From Loxodes magnus (taxonomy: Eukaryota; Ciliophora; Karyorelictea; Loxodida; Loxodidae), in assembly GCA_946699065.1 (NCBI GenBank), contig CAMPDV010000126.1:1-64000 (forward strand): a stretch of DNA of 64,000 nucleotides. Reading direction: 5' to 3'. The notes under the pieces were generated by a model. It worked only from the letters and a program-made list of their open reading frames with translations, did no database searches and was not told the DNA's origin. A program made the position numbers and the translations under genes. Positions 26,222-38,000 of this stretch are shown here, in pieces (position 1 is the stretch's first letter; each line of letters opens with the position of its first letter).

Positions 26222-28063
26222 ATGGAAAAAATAACTAATAAAAGAGAAGGCTTGCATAAAAAAATAAGAAATCAGTGCTCAAAAGCTAAAAATGACAGCT
26301 AAGAAAATATTATTAATCAAGATTCTATTTAAGATAAAAATTCAAACTACTCGGAGGCCACTTAAATCCCTTCCTATTTTAGTTAAGTGCCTCATATTAC
26401 ATATTCTCCCTCTAATCATGAAGAAAAAACATTTCCATAAAAAAGACAGCGAGAAGAAGACTTATAAGAAATTAGGAATGAACTAGAAAAGAAGCCTAAA
26501 AGTTAAAAGAGCATCTTTTGATAAAATATAAATATTCTTTAGTATGCTTTTTAATTCCTAAATAAGATAGACTTGTGTAAGTTACAATAAGCTAATAAAT
26601 TCCTTTATAAATTAAAATATCATATCCCTAAATTAAAATTAGAAGACTATAACGGAAATTCACTTGTTGTATCTAATGAGATGAAATGAACTCTTAGTTA
26701 ACTCTTTTATTCAGACGTTTAGATTCTGTAAATTAACACTAAGAACTTGTCTAATCATTTATGTGATTAAATTTAGAAATTACTAAACAAAAATTTCTTC
26801 CAACTTAGTTCAAAATAAAAAGCAGTTCCACTATAAGAACTATAAATAATAGGTAGATTTGAAATGGATAAACTATCTAATATTTCTCAGTGCAGAAATT
26901 TGAAAAAGATAATAATTAAAAATGTAGAGCTGTCTGACTTAAGTTTAAGCTTTATGTAGAATTTACAAAAATTAGAGTATATTGAATTAGATAATAAATA
27001 CGGTGTCTAATTAACAGGATCTTTCCTTAATGATTATTGCTAAAACTTAAGTTTAAAAGTGTTAAAAATTTAAAGTCTTTTGATAAATATAGACCATATC
27101 AAAAATTATTTAGTACTAAAAGGGAATTAATTATAAGAAATTGATATTAACAGAAATAGATAGATAGAATAATTCATAAATCTATGTCCTAGATTGAATA
27201 AGATGAAACTCAAAGAAGCTACTCTTTTAAATGATAGGATATTAGAGAAAATTATGAAATTTGACTTGAGACAAATTAAAGTAAAAGATGCTGCTAATTT
27301 CACTCCTTCCATGCTTAACTTATTTCTAAGTAAACAATATTAAAGGCTTGAGAGTGTAAGCATTTATAAATGTAAGCAATTTAGTGATGATAACTTGATA
27401 GTGCTATTAAAAAACAGTCCTTCGTTGAAATATCTTAACTTGCAATGCTTATGATAGCTTAAAAGTTAATCCGTTTAATAAATAGGAGTTTATGGAGAAA
27501 ATTATATATAATTAACATTTGGATATATGAGTCAAATTACTAAGGAAACCTTTAACTTTATCTTTTCTTAGTGTAAATAATTAAAAAAAATCTCCTTTAG
27601 ATGCATTAGAGAAGTGGACTGCAAAACTTTATAGATTATAAAATAAAATTGCAGGGAGCTGGAGAGCTTTGAATTTTCTTGAGGGTATATTTCAGATGAG
27701 CAAATATTAAAAGAAATAGTAAACATAGAAAAATTAAAAAAGCTAAAGCTTGATGAAAGTAGCTTATAAGATATCGATGTAATATAAATAGTAAGTAACT
27801 GCAAAAATTTAGTTAAATTGGATCTGAGTTGAAATACAGATATAACTCCAAAAGCTTTTTAATTATATGATAATTAAAGTTAAAAATAACCAGTTTGCAA
27901 AAACTTGAAGTATTTAGATATTTCTTATACAAAAATAAAAATGTATGAAGCAGATTTACTAAGACAGCTATTTAAGAAAGCAAAAGTAATTCAAAACAAC
28001 TACATAAGAACGAAAAAAATGAAATTTAGTTTAGGGAATTTTGACTCTTTGATTAAAAAGTGA
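26222..28063 (+). CDS. F-box-like / leucine-rich repeat protein
   Basis: 613 residues in one uninterrupted frame with TAA/TAG=Q and TGA=W, ending in TGA. The low-complexity N-terminus is Q/N/S-rich. An F-box-like segment lies at about 97-140 (ILQYAFQFLNKIDLCKLQQA, then NKFLYKL). The remainder is leucine-rich repeats of the AMN1/FBXL type (LKYLNLQCLW, LVKLDLSWNTDIT near 530, LKYLDISYTKI near 570). Three TGA codons sit at Trp positions of these repeats, including LDLSWN, which is a standard LRR motif. Such proteins usually select substrates for SCF ubiquitin ligases (family knowledge); the target is unknown. The start is the first ATG, after an AT-rich leader. It lies 1.04 kb after the phosphatase stop and is followed by a kelch gene on the same strand; no shared transcript is implied. 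Confidence 0.85.
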
Positions 28064-29231
28064 TAAATATTATTAAACTTAGATATTTTTATTTTGCTAT
28101 AATTAAATAATTAAACTTAATTGCTCTTAAAATATAAAATAAGCTTTTATTTTTAAATATAAATTCTTTATACTTTTTATTATTTTAACTTTATGGATCC
28201 ACACTAATAACACATACTCAAAAATTAAAATTGACAAAAAAAAACTTAGAAAAATAAATTATTTTGTGAAAAGGAGAAGTTTGGATAAATAGAAAAAACA
28301 TTTGTAGAGTATAATGGATATACAATAAAAAATATTGAAAAAATTATAAATATTCTTTCTATTAATTAAATAACTAATGGTATAAAATAATTAAATATTA
28401 TACTTTATTATTTCAATTATTATATCATTAATTGTATATTTAATACCATTAAAGTTGCTAGTTGCTATTTTGTATAACTTTAGTAGAATTTATTCTAATT
28501 AATAATTTAAAAATACTTATTAATCTATTATTTTAATACTTCTATTAACTTATAATATATTTTATTTATTTTTAAATAGATTAATAAGCAACTATTATTA
28601 ATATTAACAGGTAGAGCATAATGATTTATTTATTTTTTATATTAATATATTTTTATTAAAGTCTAGTATATCTTATTTATTATATAAATTTATATCTAAT
28701 TTAACTTAAAACAAAAGTGCTATAATAATTAACTAATCTTATTATTATACTATATAAATAGTTTAATTGATATATTCTAAATTATTATTTGGAAAATTAA
28801 TATAATCAGATATTTTATATCTATATAAGCTCTTAGTTTGTTATTTAGAAAATCCTTTTTTATATACTTAAATTAAAAAATAAAATTATGCAATATATCT
28901 TTAAAAAATGATTTAATACAATCTTTATATTTAATTAAATAACACTTTTATTTATTTTGCTTATTTAAAATTATGATTGAATTATCTATAAATTCTTAAC
29001 TAATTTAAAATCAAGATCAGAAGATAGAAATAGGAATTTTTTACTTTTTCTGCCTTGTATTTAAGCATTTTTATTCTACTTCTTCTAAAATTTCTAGATT
29101 TTCAACTTATAAAAATTTATGAATAATTGCTAAAAGAGTAGTTACCTAAGACCTTAAAGCTAAGTATAAAATATAAATCATTTTTTAAATTAAAGCCACT
29201 TGAAAGAGTCAACGACAAAATAATATAGAAT
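28064..29231. other. AT-rich spacer before kelch gene 1
   Basis: Nothing firm. The frame of the downstream kelch gene stays open from about 28,920 and encodes a hydrophobic stretch (LYLSIFILLLLKFL near 29,055-29,095) and then a helical segment. These could be an N-terminal extension lacking an identifiable ATG. Confidence 0.4.
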
Positions 29232-29267
29232 ATGATATAATTGAGATGCTAATAAATAGCTGCATTT

Positions 29268-30302
29268 ATGAAATTTTATTATTTTCAGAATTAATTCTAA
29301 GTTATTTTAGATTAAGTGTGATAATTATTGAATAAAGATGCTTTATATTATTATTTAAATGGAGATACCTAATAAACAGGATTCTATTATTAAGATATTA
29401 TTCTTGAAAAAATTATGTAAGAATCAAGCTTCTAGTAATTCTAAATCCCTTCTATATGCATGAATTCCCCTTATGATTATTAAATATGAAATCAGTCCTA
29501 ATTTTTGCCATGCAATTTCGTAATATTCTACTATCATTTATAATTCTAACACGTTTAAGACTTTTAGATTAAGAGATAAGAATATAATTAACACATAAAT
29601 AAACATCCAAAAAACATCGAAAGAGGAAACTTATATAGAGCAAATAAGTAATTTTTAATGAATAATCTCAGGAGGAAGCAATTTGTTAGGATAACGATTT
29701 ACAACTCTTTAAAAAATCGATAAGATTTTTAAGTAAATGAGTATAAGACAATAGAAGAAAGAAGCTTACATAGAAGTATTTTCGATGAAAAAAGATTAGT
29801 TTATTTAATTGGAGGATCAAAATGCATATCACACGAAGCTTTCAATTTATAAACTTAAAAGTTTAGCTAAGTTTTGCCAGATTTTCCATATAAAATAAGA
29901 ACATTTGGATTGTGTCTTATACAAGATGAATTTTACATTTTTGGAGGTTTCTAAAATGAAAGATTACCTACCGATTAAATACATACTGCCTAATTATATG
30001 CATCAAAATGAATAGAATAAGACTTGAAGTTAGCAAATAAAAGTTCTTCAAGTGCTGCATATTCTAAAAAAGAGAACATGTGCTTTGTATGGTGTAGTGG
30101 AGGAAACCTCTGTAAGACATTCGCTTATGATTTTAAATAATTAATAGAACATGGAGAAAAAATGAACGAAAGCTCATATATTTATTCCAAGCCAATTTTA
30201 TTAGAGCATCTTATTTACTTCTTTAAGAATTCAGCAGAGCTATATTTTTATGATATAAGGAAGGGAACTTGGGCTTTTGCAGAGCAAAAAAGTTAATATT
30301 GA
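29268..30302 (+). CDS. kelch-repeat protein 1
   Basis: 344 residues from the ATG at 29,268; an in-frame ATG at 29,232 would add 12. The second half has kelch blades with the hallmark double glycine after hydrophobic residues: RLVYLIGGSKC (about 180) and DEFYIFGGFQ (about 220). A Trp four to six residues into later strands follows, read from TGA in ASKWIEQDL and from TGG in DIRKGTWAF. The end aligns with kelch proteins 2 and 3 (YDIRKGTW... against YDVKKGENWIKL) and closes with TGA at 30,300-30,302. The N-terminal 150 residues are Q/N-rich without a known domain. Kelch propellers bind protein partners, often cytoskeleton or ubiquitin-ligase components; which applies here is unknown. Confidence 0.75.
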
Positions 30303-32060
30303 AACTAAAATGAACTAAGACTTATAACTATATTAATGTCTTAAAAATAATTATCTATGGTTTTTATCTTTATCTTTCTTTAAATCCAAGGGAAAGAAAA
30401 GTTAAATCCAATAATTTAAATTAAATTAATAATAAATTATTTATTCTTTCTTTACTAAAATATTAATAATATAAAATACATTGACATTAATAAACTATAT
30501 TCGATCATAACGCTATTATAATTTATTTAAATGTTTTTATTTATTTTTCCCATTTTCCAAAATTTTTTAAATAATTAATGCGAATTTCTGTCGTCATGCT
30601 TGAAATGTTTGATTTTTTATATTTTAGGATGGATTAAGATCACTTTATTTTTGTTTGAATAGCTTAAAATTTCTATTTTTGTATAAAGTCATTCAGACTT
30701 TAGCGGGTATTGTATAGGTAAATTATTTGCTAGATATTCTATACTTAGTACCTAAGTATTCTTTATCAAAAATGAATTTTATTCTTAATTAAATTGATTA
30801 TTCAATCTATATAAAATATTCAAATTCTAAATATTGCAAATAGAACTTTCAAACTTGATAAATTTTGAAAAATTATTAAAAATATTCTGCAAGTTTAATA
30901 AATAATTTATTTTGGATTTTTATTAATAACCTCATTAATAAAAAAATTGCTTAAATCATATGTATAGTCTAAACCATTTTGAAGTCATTCTAGCCTTATT
31001 TGAATTTAATTAATTTACTGATTTAAATTTTATAACTAAGATATACTTAAAGGCATTTTTCATAATTTGATTTGTTTTACAAAGCAAATTCTTCATAAAA
31101 TTACTTTAATTCATTGTTGATAAATTAGTACAATAGCGAGTTTTTATCACTAATATCTGATAATCTGAGAAAACATAAAATAAAATAGTTTTTCTATTCT
31201 TTCTTTCATAAAGGAACTTCTTAGAGAATTAGTAAAAAATTTATCTAGAAGAATAAACACTTAATTTTTAAAATTAACCTTCTTATTAGTTGAAGTATGT
31301 TTTAGGTTTTTAACTAAAATTATTGAGTTTTTTTTATCTGAAAGTTTTTCCTTCAATTTTATTAATTTAAATTAGATAAAATATTAAAATGCTTGTATTT
31401 ATAGAATTTTTTATTTAGCCTTTATTTTTTTATTTTTAGCGCAAGAGAAACTATAAGATAATTTAAACATATTATTTCATAATTTGGTTACTAATTTAAT
31501 AAAAAGGTTTATAATATAAATAATCTAATAATTTTTGGAAATTAAAACTGAAAAATATGATAATTAAGTTTAAATATGTTAATTATATAATTTGAAATGC
31601 TGTTAGAATTATAAAGAATGATAAAAAGAAATAAGCATAGAGTTACAATAAAATAACATAAAATATTTATCTAAAAACATATTAAATTACTTTTAACATT
31701 TTTTATACTTAGCAGTATTTTTATTATTTTATAAATGTAGTATTAATTTAATTTATATAAATTGTACTTTAAAATTAAATTTATTTATTATTTTATATTC
31801 CAAAAAGTTTTTAATATTTAGATAAGCAAATATTTGAATTTAAGTCTATGAGAAATTATTACCTATTTTCTAAATGAAATAGATTATGTATTAGAATTAG
31901 ATTAAATTAATATAAATAAAAAATATTTATTGCACAATTTTCATATTATTTAGCAAACTATTATTAACTAAAAAGCTTATTCCTAAAAAAGCTAAAATAA
32001 ATATAAGAATAGATATAATATTGCATAATAGTTAAAATTTCAATTAAACTTTTTAAATTA
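30303..32060. other. AT-rich region with a possible minus-strand gene
   Basis: On the minus strand, around 30,560-31,230, one frame reads as plausible protein (KTRYCTNLSTMNQSNF near 31,130; LANNLPIQYPLKSEWLYTK near 30,700). There is no recognisable domain and no clear stop before it runs into the antisense of kelch gene 1. From 31,230 to 32,060 only A/T-rich sequence is seen. Confidence 0.3.
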
Positions 32061-32082
32061 TTTTTACCTTTTTTATTCTAAT
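32061..32082. repeat. target-site duplication, left
   Basis: These 22 bases (starting TTTTTACCTTTTTTATTCTA) recur exactly at 32,903-32,924 and bracket the ORF1-like element. This is direct evidence of target-primed insertion. Confidence 0.9.
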
Positions 32083-32902
32083 AATAATATACTTAAAGTT
32101 AGTAGAGTTTTGCATTCTCTGGAATTGCAACCAGTTCCTGCGGACAGTTTTTTTAACGTGGGTGTGATCCACGACCTTTTTATTAAGTGGAAGGTTACCA
32201 TTGTAACCGTTCAAGTGGTCTTGCAAAAAACTTTTATTTGTAGATCCCTGTTGGAGTTATTCATAGTTTATTGAGTTGTCTCCATGTTCTTTTCTGCTCT
32301 TATTCGTTTATTTTCTTTCATTATCAACAGTTTTTTAAAATATGTTGATTTGATTTGCAACATCAACAGAGTTTGTATTATTGTCTTTATTTCGTTCTTT
32401 TTTATGATAATTTATTTGCTATATTTTCTAATATTTTAATGAAACTTGTAGCAATCATTTCTTTTTCTGGATTCAATTCTGTTTTTAATTCTATTGGTAT
32501 TTTTTCTATTTCCATTTTTGTGTCGTATTTAAAATTTTATTATGATTAAGTTCAGAGTTATTCTTCCGTTATTAATTTGCTACAAATAAGTTATCTTCTA
32601 ATTATTAGTAATTCGTTGTTCTAATCTTCTATGTTACTCATTAGTTCCCGTATTTTTTCGCCTAAGTTGTAAGTTGTTTCTTCATAATTTGAGATTACTT
32701 TTTACAGTTAGTCTAATTAAATTTAAAGTTTTTGATTAGTTTCGTTTTTAGGTTAACTTATCTCTATTTATCCTACCATAACTTTACCTTCTGAAGAAGA
32801 GCTTGACTCCTCCTATTGTTATTATTTTTTCTAAATTTCTTTTGCCGCTTTTCTCTTTAGGTTTCTAAGTTAATTTTTTGAGAGTCGAAGAGATTAATCC
32901 AT
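32083..32902 (-). mobile_element. retrotransposon ORF1-like element, open copy with TSD
   Basis: About 820 bp, nearly identical to 62,230-63,044 with no net length change. The open frame begins with ATG at 32,902, the very first bases of the element, and reads about 267 residues. It has a basic Q/S-rich N-terminus (MDQSLRLSKNQ), a coiled coil containing MSNIEDQNNELLILRRQL, and an exact C-x2-C-x4-H-x4-C zinc knuckle (CWCCKSNQHILKNC), in which the first Trp and the Trp after the last Cys come from TGA. The C-terminal part contains LWITPTGIYKQKLFA. Such proteins bind RNA in non-LTR retrotransposons. The 3' end is a TTA/TAT microsatellite. No reverse transcriptase follows, so it is non-autonomous or 3'-only. 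Confidence 0.8.
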
Positions 32903-32924
32903 TTTTTACCTTTTTTATTCTAAT
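32903..32924. repeat. target-site duplication, right
   Basis: Exact 22-base copy of 32,061-32,082. It abuts the ATG end of the inserted element. Confidence 0.9.
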
Positions 32925-34673
32925 ATAATATTATGTAATGTCGTTAAAATTATTAAATGTTTTTAAAAAAAATGAATTAATAATAAAAGGTTTCATTAAA
33001 AAAGAAATAAGATAAAAATTAAACTAAAATATAACGCTCTTAAAAACAAAAAAATTACTTTAATATATAAATTAATAGTTATTTTAAAATTTAAATAACT
33101 AAGATTATAATAAAGCAGATAAATTTTATTATTTTGAAGTTATTATAATAGATAAATATTAAGAATGATAATAAATTTAATTTTTAATTTATAGATTATA
33201 TAAGCTAAAAATATAAAATAAACGATATTAAATAATTAGATGACAAAGGTTAATTAGATAATAAATCCTAAATTAAATTAAAATTTTTAGTATACTTATA
33301 TTTAAAATTTATTTAATAAAATAAATAACTTTTAATGTGGATAATATCATAATTAATAAGCTTATTGATTATAGTGCTTTCTGAATAAAATAATTAGTTA
33401 GAAAATTCTATTAAATAACTAATTTTAACTATAATTAATTTTTATCATTTGTTTTTAATTCAAATTTTCTTAAAGAAATTGAAAATAATCATATTTTAGC
33501 CAGTTTTATTTAAATAGTACAAAACTAAATATTTCTATATTATGAAATATTTTTTAGTTTATATGAGATTTATAGAATAAGGTTACTCTTGAAAATAGTA
33601 GTGATTTATATTTTGTAGCTTACGTTTTTTTAATTTAATTATATAAATAAATAAAATCAGGATATTATATCATATTCTATTTTATCTAATTTAATAAAGC
33701 GTAATATTTACAATTATTTACACTATCCTAGAAATTTAGTAAAAAAAATATATATCAAGTTCTGATTTTTGTTTACTATTACCAGAAAATTTTTTTACAA
33801 GCTAGATATAAAGAATTTTAAAATTTATGAGTCTTTCATAAATTAGCTAATGTTTAAATCATATTACAACTTAATTCTATTTTTATTATTTACTAAAAAT
33901 CAAAATTTTATTAAATGATGGATATATCTTCTTTAAGAATGTTTAACATTAATTTAAATTAATTTAATTTAAAAATATTAAACTTAAAATCATAAAGTGA
34001 GATAGTTTCTCTGTTAAAAACAATTTATCTGCCTTCTTTAATCAAGCAATTTTTAAATATTTTTTTTAATCTTAAGTTATTTAATCTAGCTAATATTCTT
34101 TATACTTGAAGTATTTTGCTAATGGTTACCATTTTTTAATTTAATGTTAAGTCGAAGCATCTTTTATTTTCTATGGAATTTCTTAATTTTAAAATGTTGA
34201 TTTTCTTTTTTCTTTTTTCTGGTTATTAAGTTTCTACTTTTCCCTTCCTGGTACATTTAAATTTTAAGTTTCTAAGTTTTTTCTTTAAGGTAAACTAAAA
34301 TTAAAATGCTTTACATAAAAATAATAAATTTATTTAAAATACATAGAAGAAGAACCAAGACGAAGGAAAGTAGCTATTTGACAAAAGAGATAGCTATTTT
34401 TTAATCTTAATGAAAAATTTTAGATTCTATTTAAACAAAATATTTACCTAGAAGAAAATAAACAATCAAGCAAAATGTGAAAAATTTACATACTGACTAT
34501 TATGATATTTAACTAATATAATAATTAAAAAATATATAAACAATAAACAAATAAATTTAATCTATAATAAAATAATAAATAAAAGAAGAAAATATAATAG
34601 TATTTGCAATTGAAAGAGTAAAGGATAAAGAACAATTTTTTTGTATTTATTTTATTATTTAAGTTAAAAATTT
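32925..34673. other. AT-rich spacer
   Basis: Mostly A/T-rich. A minus-strand stretch near 34,050-34,300 reads KINILKLRNSIENKRCFDL and could be another decayed ORF1 fragment, but it has no diagnostic motif. Otherwise nothing is supported. Confidence 0.4.
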
Positions 34674-36092
34674 TCAGATGCGTATCCACTATTTTGATAA
34701 ATTTGTTTCATATTTGAGAACATGATCAACCTTTAAATCCCACATATAAATGCTTTCGTTATAATATATTGGATTATATCAAAATCTTAATTCTATCGCT
34801 TACATATCACAAGGAAAAGCTTTTCCGTGTTCAGTAAATTGCTTAGTATCAAAAATGTAAGTACTTTTCAACTAATAAGCACTATCAAATAGATAAATAT
34901 TATCCTATTGTAGAGTATGAACTGCAGAGCAACATTCTGCTTTTCTTGGTAGAGTTTATGGCATTATATCCCAGCACTCTTTTTAAACATTATAAATGCA
35001 TACTTTATTGGACTCATCATTATTTGCGCTTTTACCTCCAAAAGTTAAAATTTACTGATTTGTACTTGTAACTCCGCAATCAAGTATTTCAAAGATATGG
35101 TTCTTAATTGAGTTCACTTGACTGTTTTCAATATTAAAGCACATACATTAATTAGTAATTTAATTTTCAGAAGATTTGCCATTTATGATAAAAACATTCT
35201 TATTGTAATCAAAAGTAAGAGATGGGCATTGCTTAGGGTAAATTGAATTTACAGTTTAGGGCTATAAATCAGTAACTTTGGTAATAAATTTTTAGTGTTC
35301 TGGATACTTTCCTCCCACTAGTATAATTTAATTATTTCCAGTTTAGATCGAAGTAGTATAATCATTAAAAGTTGGTCGGAAATTAATAATGTCTTTTTAA
35401 GTTAATGTTTAGGATTTTAAATTAAGGATCTATTACTAATTACTATTTCAGTTTAATCTTATATAGTTTTAGTTTATTTATATTTTGCTAATTGTATTTT
35501 AAGGAGAGAAAGAACGCTAATTTATGCTTTAATTCTATGTCTGATAGTCTTTTTCTAGTTGCTCAAATAAATCTATTTATTTTTTCAACTCCATAAACAC
35601 TATACTTTTGATTTTATTTTCTATTTCATAAGTACTTACATGAACGTTATTTTAAGTTTATTATATTTATTTATAATTGTTTTGGAAACTTAAGTAGTAA
35701 ATCTAAAAATTATTTTTCTTTTCTTCTAGCTACTTTTCATCATCCGTTTAATCTTTCTCTAGTTTTGATATTAAACTTTTTAAATCATTTATTTCTTTTA
35801 ACATTTGTTCGATTTTATTTTAATTGATATTTATTAAGCTAAGTTCTCCATTTACTTATTTTTCGCATTCTGCTTATATCAATCGATAAAAATAGGCTTA
35901 AGTTATCATCGATGCTTGTTTTCACTGAATTTTTTTTGCCTTAATATTTTCTAGTAAAGAGTTGCAGTCTTTAATTTTCTAATCAATTGTAGCTTCTTAT
36001 TTATATTCATTTAAAAGGCTTAGTAGATTTTCCTTAAAAGATTTTTGAGATTAAGGATTAATATTTTTTTGGGAATACATGCAGCTACCCAT
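34674..36092 (-). CDS. kelch-repeat protein 2 with N-terminal coiled coil
   Basis: 472 residues, one frame, TGA stop at 34,674-34,676. Residues 10-200 are a long Q/E/K-rich coiled coil (KENLLSLLNEYKQEATIDQK, KIEQMLKEINDLKSLISKLE). The C-terminal half has kelch blades (NQIILVGGKYPE near 260; ILTFGGKSANN; a Trp in KECWDIMP; ELRFWYNPIYYNE with Trp from TGA). It is clearly paralogous to kelch 3 (57,169-58,164) and kelch 1. The chosen ATG gives MGSCMYSQ. The frame upstream encodes a hydrophobic run (LEIFAFIILMGSC) that would make a signal peptide if an unrecognised start or short intron lay before it. A B-box/coiled-coil/kelch (TRIM-like) architecture was considered, but no B-box cysteines are present. 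Confidence 0.8.
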
Positions 36093-37140
36093 TAAAATTA
36101 TAAATGCAAATATTTCCAAAAATTAAATTTCTAAATAAATTATTTAAAGTAAAACAAGCTTTATTATAACTATGAAAATATTTCATTTCAAATCTAAGTC
36201 AATAGCAAATATCAACTTTATTAGAAAATTATAGATCTCATCATAATTTTAACCTTTGTTCTTAGAAAATAAAAGCTCTTATTTATAGTACAAAATTAAA
36301 TTTTAACTAAGAATAGAACTTTAAAAAAATTAAAATTCGCTTGAAATTAAAGTGCTTAGTTGCTAAATAAAGGAATAAAAAGTTACAGGATAGAAATAAT
36401 AAGCAAAATTTTAAAATAGCTAACTGATAATTATTTTTTATATAATGATTTAACACAAAAAAGAATTTTTGCTTACATTGAAACATGCTAAATAAACTTC
36501 ATTTACAACTATTAAAAATATTTTCTATTTATTAATTTAAGTTTTTTATCTAGTTGTATTAGCGAAAACCATTTTAATAAAACTTTTTAATTTAAATTTA
36601 TAAAGTTATTTTATGCAAAATCTAATGAAGATATTCATAAAAATAATTACAATGGAAATTTAAATTTTCAAATATCTATAGATTTGTTAAAATAAGAATA
36701 GATATTAAACAATATGCCTAATTAAATAAAAACATTATTTTATTTTAGTTATTATTTCAATGTAAATAATCAAGTATCAATAGCTTAACAGATTTTTCCA
36801 CTAGAAATTTAAATATAATTTTATAAGTAAAAAAATAAGACTTAGCCTTATAAAAAGTTGTTTTTTTAATTTAGGCTCCTCATAATCAAGTTTGTTCAAC
36901 TTTTTATTTTTAAATTTGAAGGAAAATATCTCACTCAATTATCTATAAAACTAGCAAAGGATTTTTATTTAGAATTACCAATGCTTTAAATAGACTATAA
37001 AATTATTATTCTCCTTATATTTTAATTTATTTAAAGTCTGTAACTATTAAAAGTTTTCCATTTTTTTAATTCTATTCATCTTTAATATAGTTGTTTAAGC
37101 TTTAAATTAAAAATTCATTTCATAAAAATTAATTCTTTCT
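36093..37140. other. AT-rich spacer
   Basis: No coding frame with convincing composition, repeat or RNA gene was seen. Confidence 0.5.
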
Positions 37141-37141
37141 T

Positions 37142-37156
37142 TTAATAATTTTTGTT
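37142..37156. repeat. 15-bp target-site duplication of element D, left
   Basis: TTAATAATTTTTGTT is repeated exactly at 37,464-37,478 on the other side of element D copy 2. Confidence 0.85.
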
Positions 37157-37463
37157 AATTGAAAAGATGGTGGGAGCTGAGAATGACCTACGTGACTAAA
37201 TTTTCTGGTTTTATGGGTAGGAACAAGTTCCTTTCCTGTCGCTGAGAAAGTCTCTGGTCAGAGTCATTTTCTGAAGGGAACACTGTCTTTGAGATTATCC
37301 GCTCTTGTTAGGGGCTTAAAGCCTGGGTGCTCATAGCGATGGAGCTCCCTAGCAGCTGTGCCTGGAGCACAACAGGATATCCTCTTTATTCCATAAAAGA
37401 GAGCGTCGGGTCGTGCAATTGGAAAGGAGTTTCCGGTCCAAAAACTTTTTTAGTTGAAATTTA
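37157..37463 (-). mobile_element. dispersed element D, copy 2
   Basis: About 305 bp, very similar to copy 3 (55,880-56,193) and more distantly to copy 1. It is bracketed by a 15-bp direct repeat, so it is an insertion. Base composition is well above the surroundings. The ends are AATTGAAAAGATGG and AAAAACTTTTTTAGTTGAAA, with only a weak inverted match. This favours a retroposon (SINE) over a MITE, though neither a tRNA-like promoter nor a tail repeat is obvious. Confidence 0.85.
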
Positions 37464-37478
37464 TTAATAATTTTTGTT
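37464..37478. repeat. 15-bp target-site duplication of element D, right
   Basis: Exact repeat of 37,142-37,156. Confidence 0.85.
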
Positions 37479-37934
37479 GAAAAAACAACAAAATAAATAT
37501 TAGTGAAATCAAGATCTGAGAGTTATTTTAATATATTTTTCTATTTTTTTCAAACTTTTATTTTTTGTTTTAATTTTAACTTCTATTTATTTGATTTTTA
37601 TTTAGATTTTTTTTAAATATAAATATTTCGAATGCTAAATCTTTGAGATGTATAATGATATAGTGAAAAGCAAAAAAATTTGATGTCATAGCAATATCTT
37701 CTCTAATATAATATATACCCAATTTTTTTTCATTTCAAAAGATGGAGAAATATTTTAATAAAAGCAATTTTTATAAATAATTATGAGTTTAAAATTACCT
37801 ATCTTTTTTATATTTATTTGGCACTTCGATCCTAGTAAAAAAAATCTAAATTTAAAGTTTTGAATGTTCATTCTAAATATTGTATGATGAAAAGAAAAAA
37901 TAATTTTTATTAAATTAAAAAATAAATATAATAA

Positions 37935-38000
37935 ATAAATAATTAATAATTAATTGATTATAGAGCGCGTAGCACCTCGTTGATGTGCAGCTCTTTATAG
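37935..38000 (-). mobile_element. solo retroposon tail (family F)
   Basis: The common terminal hairpin (GAGCGCGTAGCACC ... GTGCAGCTCTTT) with an AAATAAAT-type tail at 37,921-37,952. The adjoining body (38,000 onward) matches none of the A, B, C or E bodies, so this is either a further family or a 5'-truncated copy. Confidence 0.7.
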
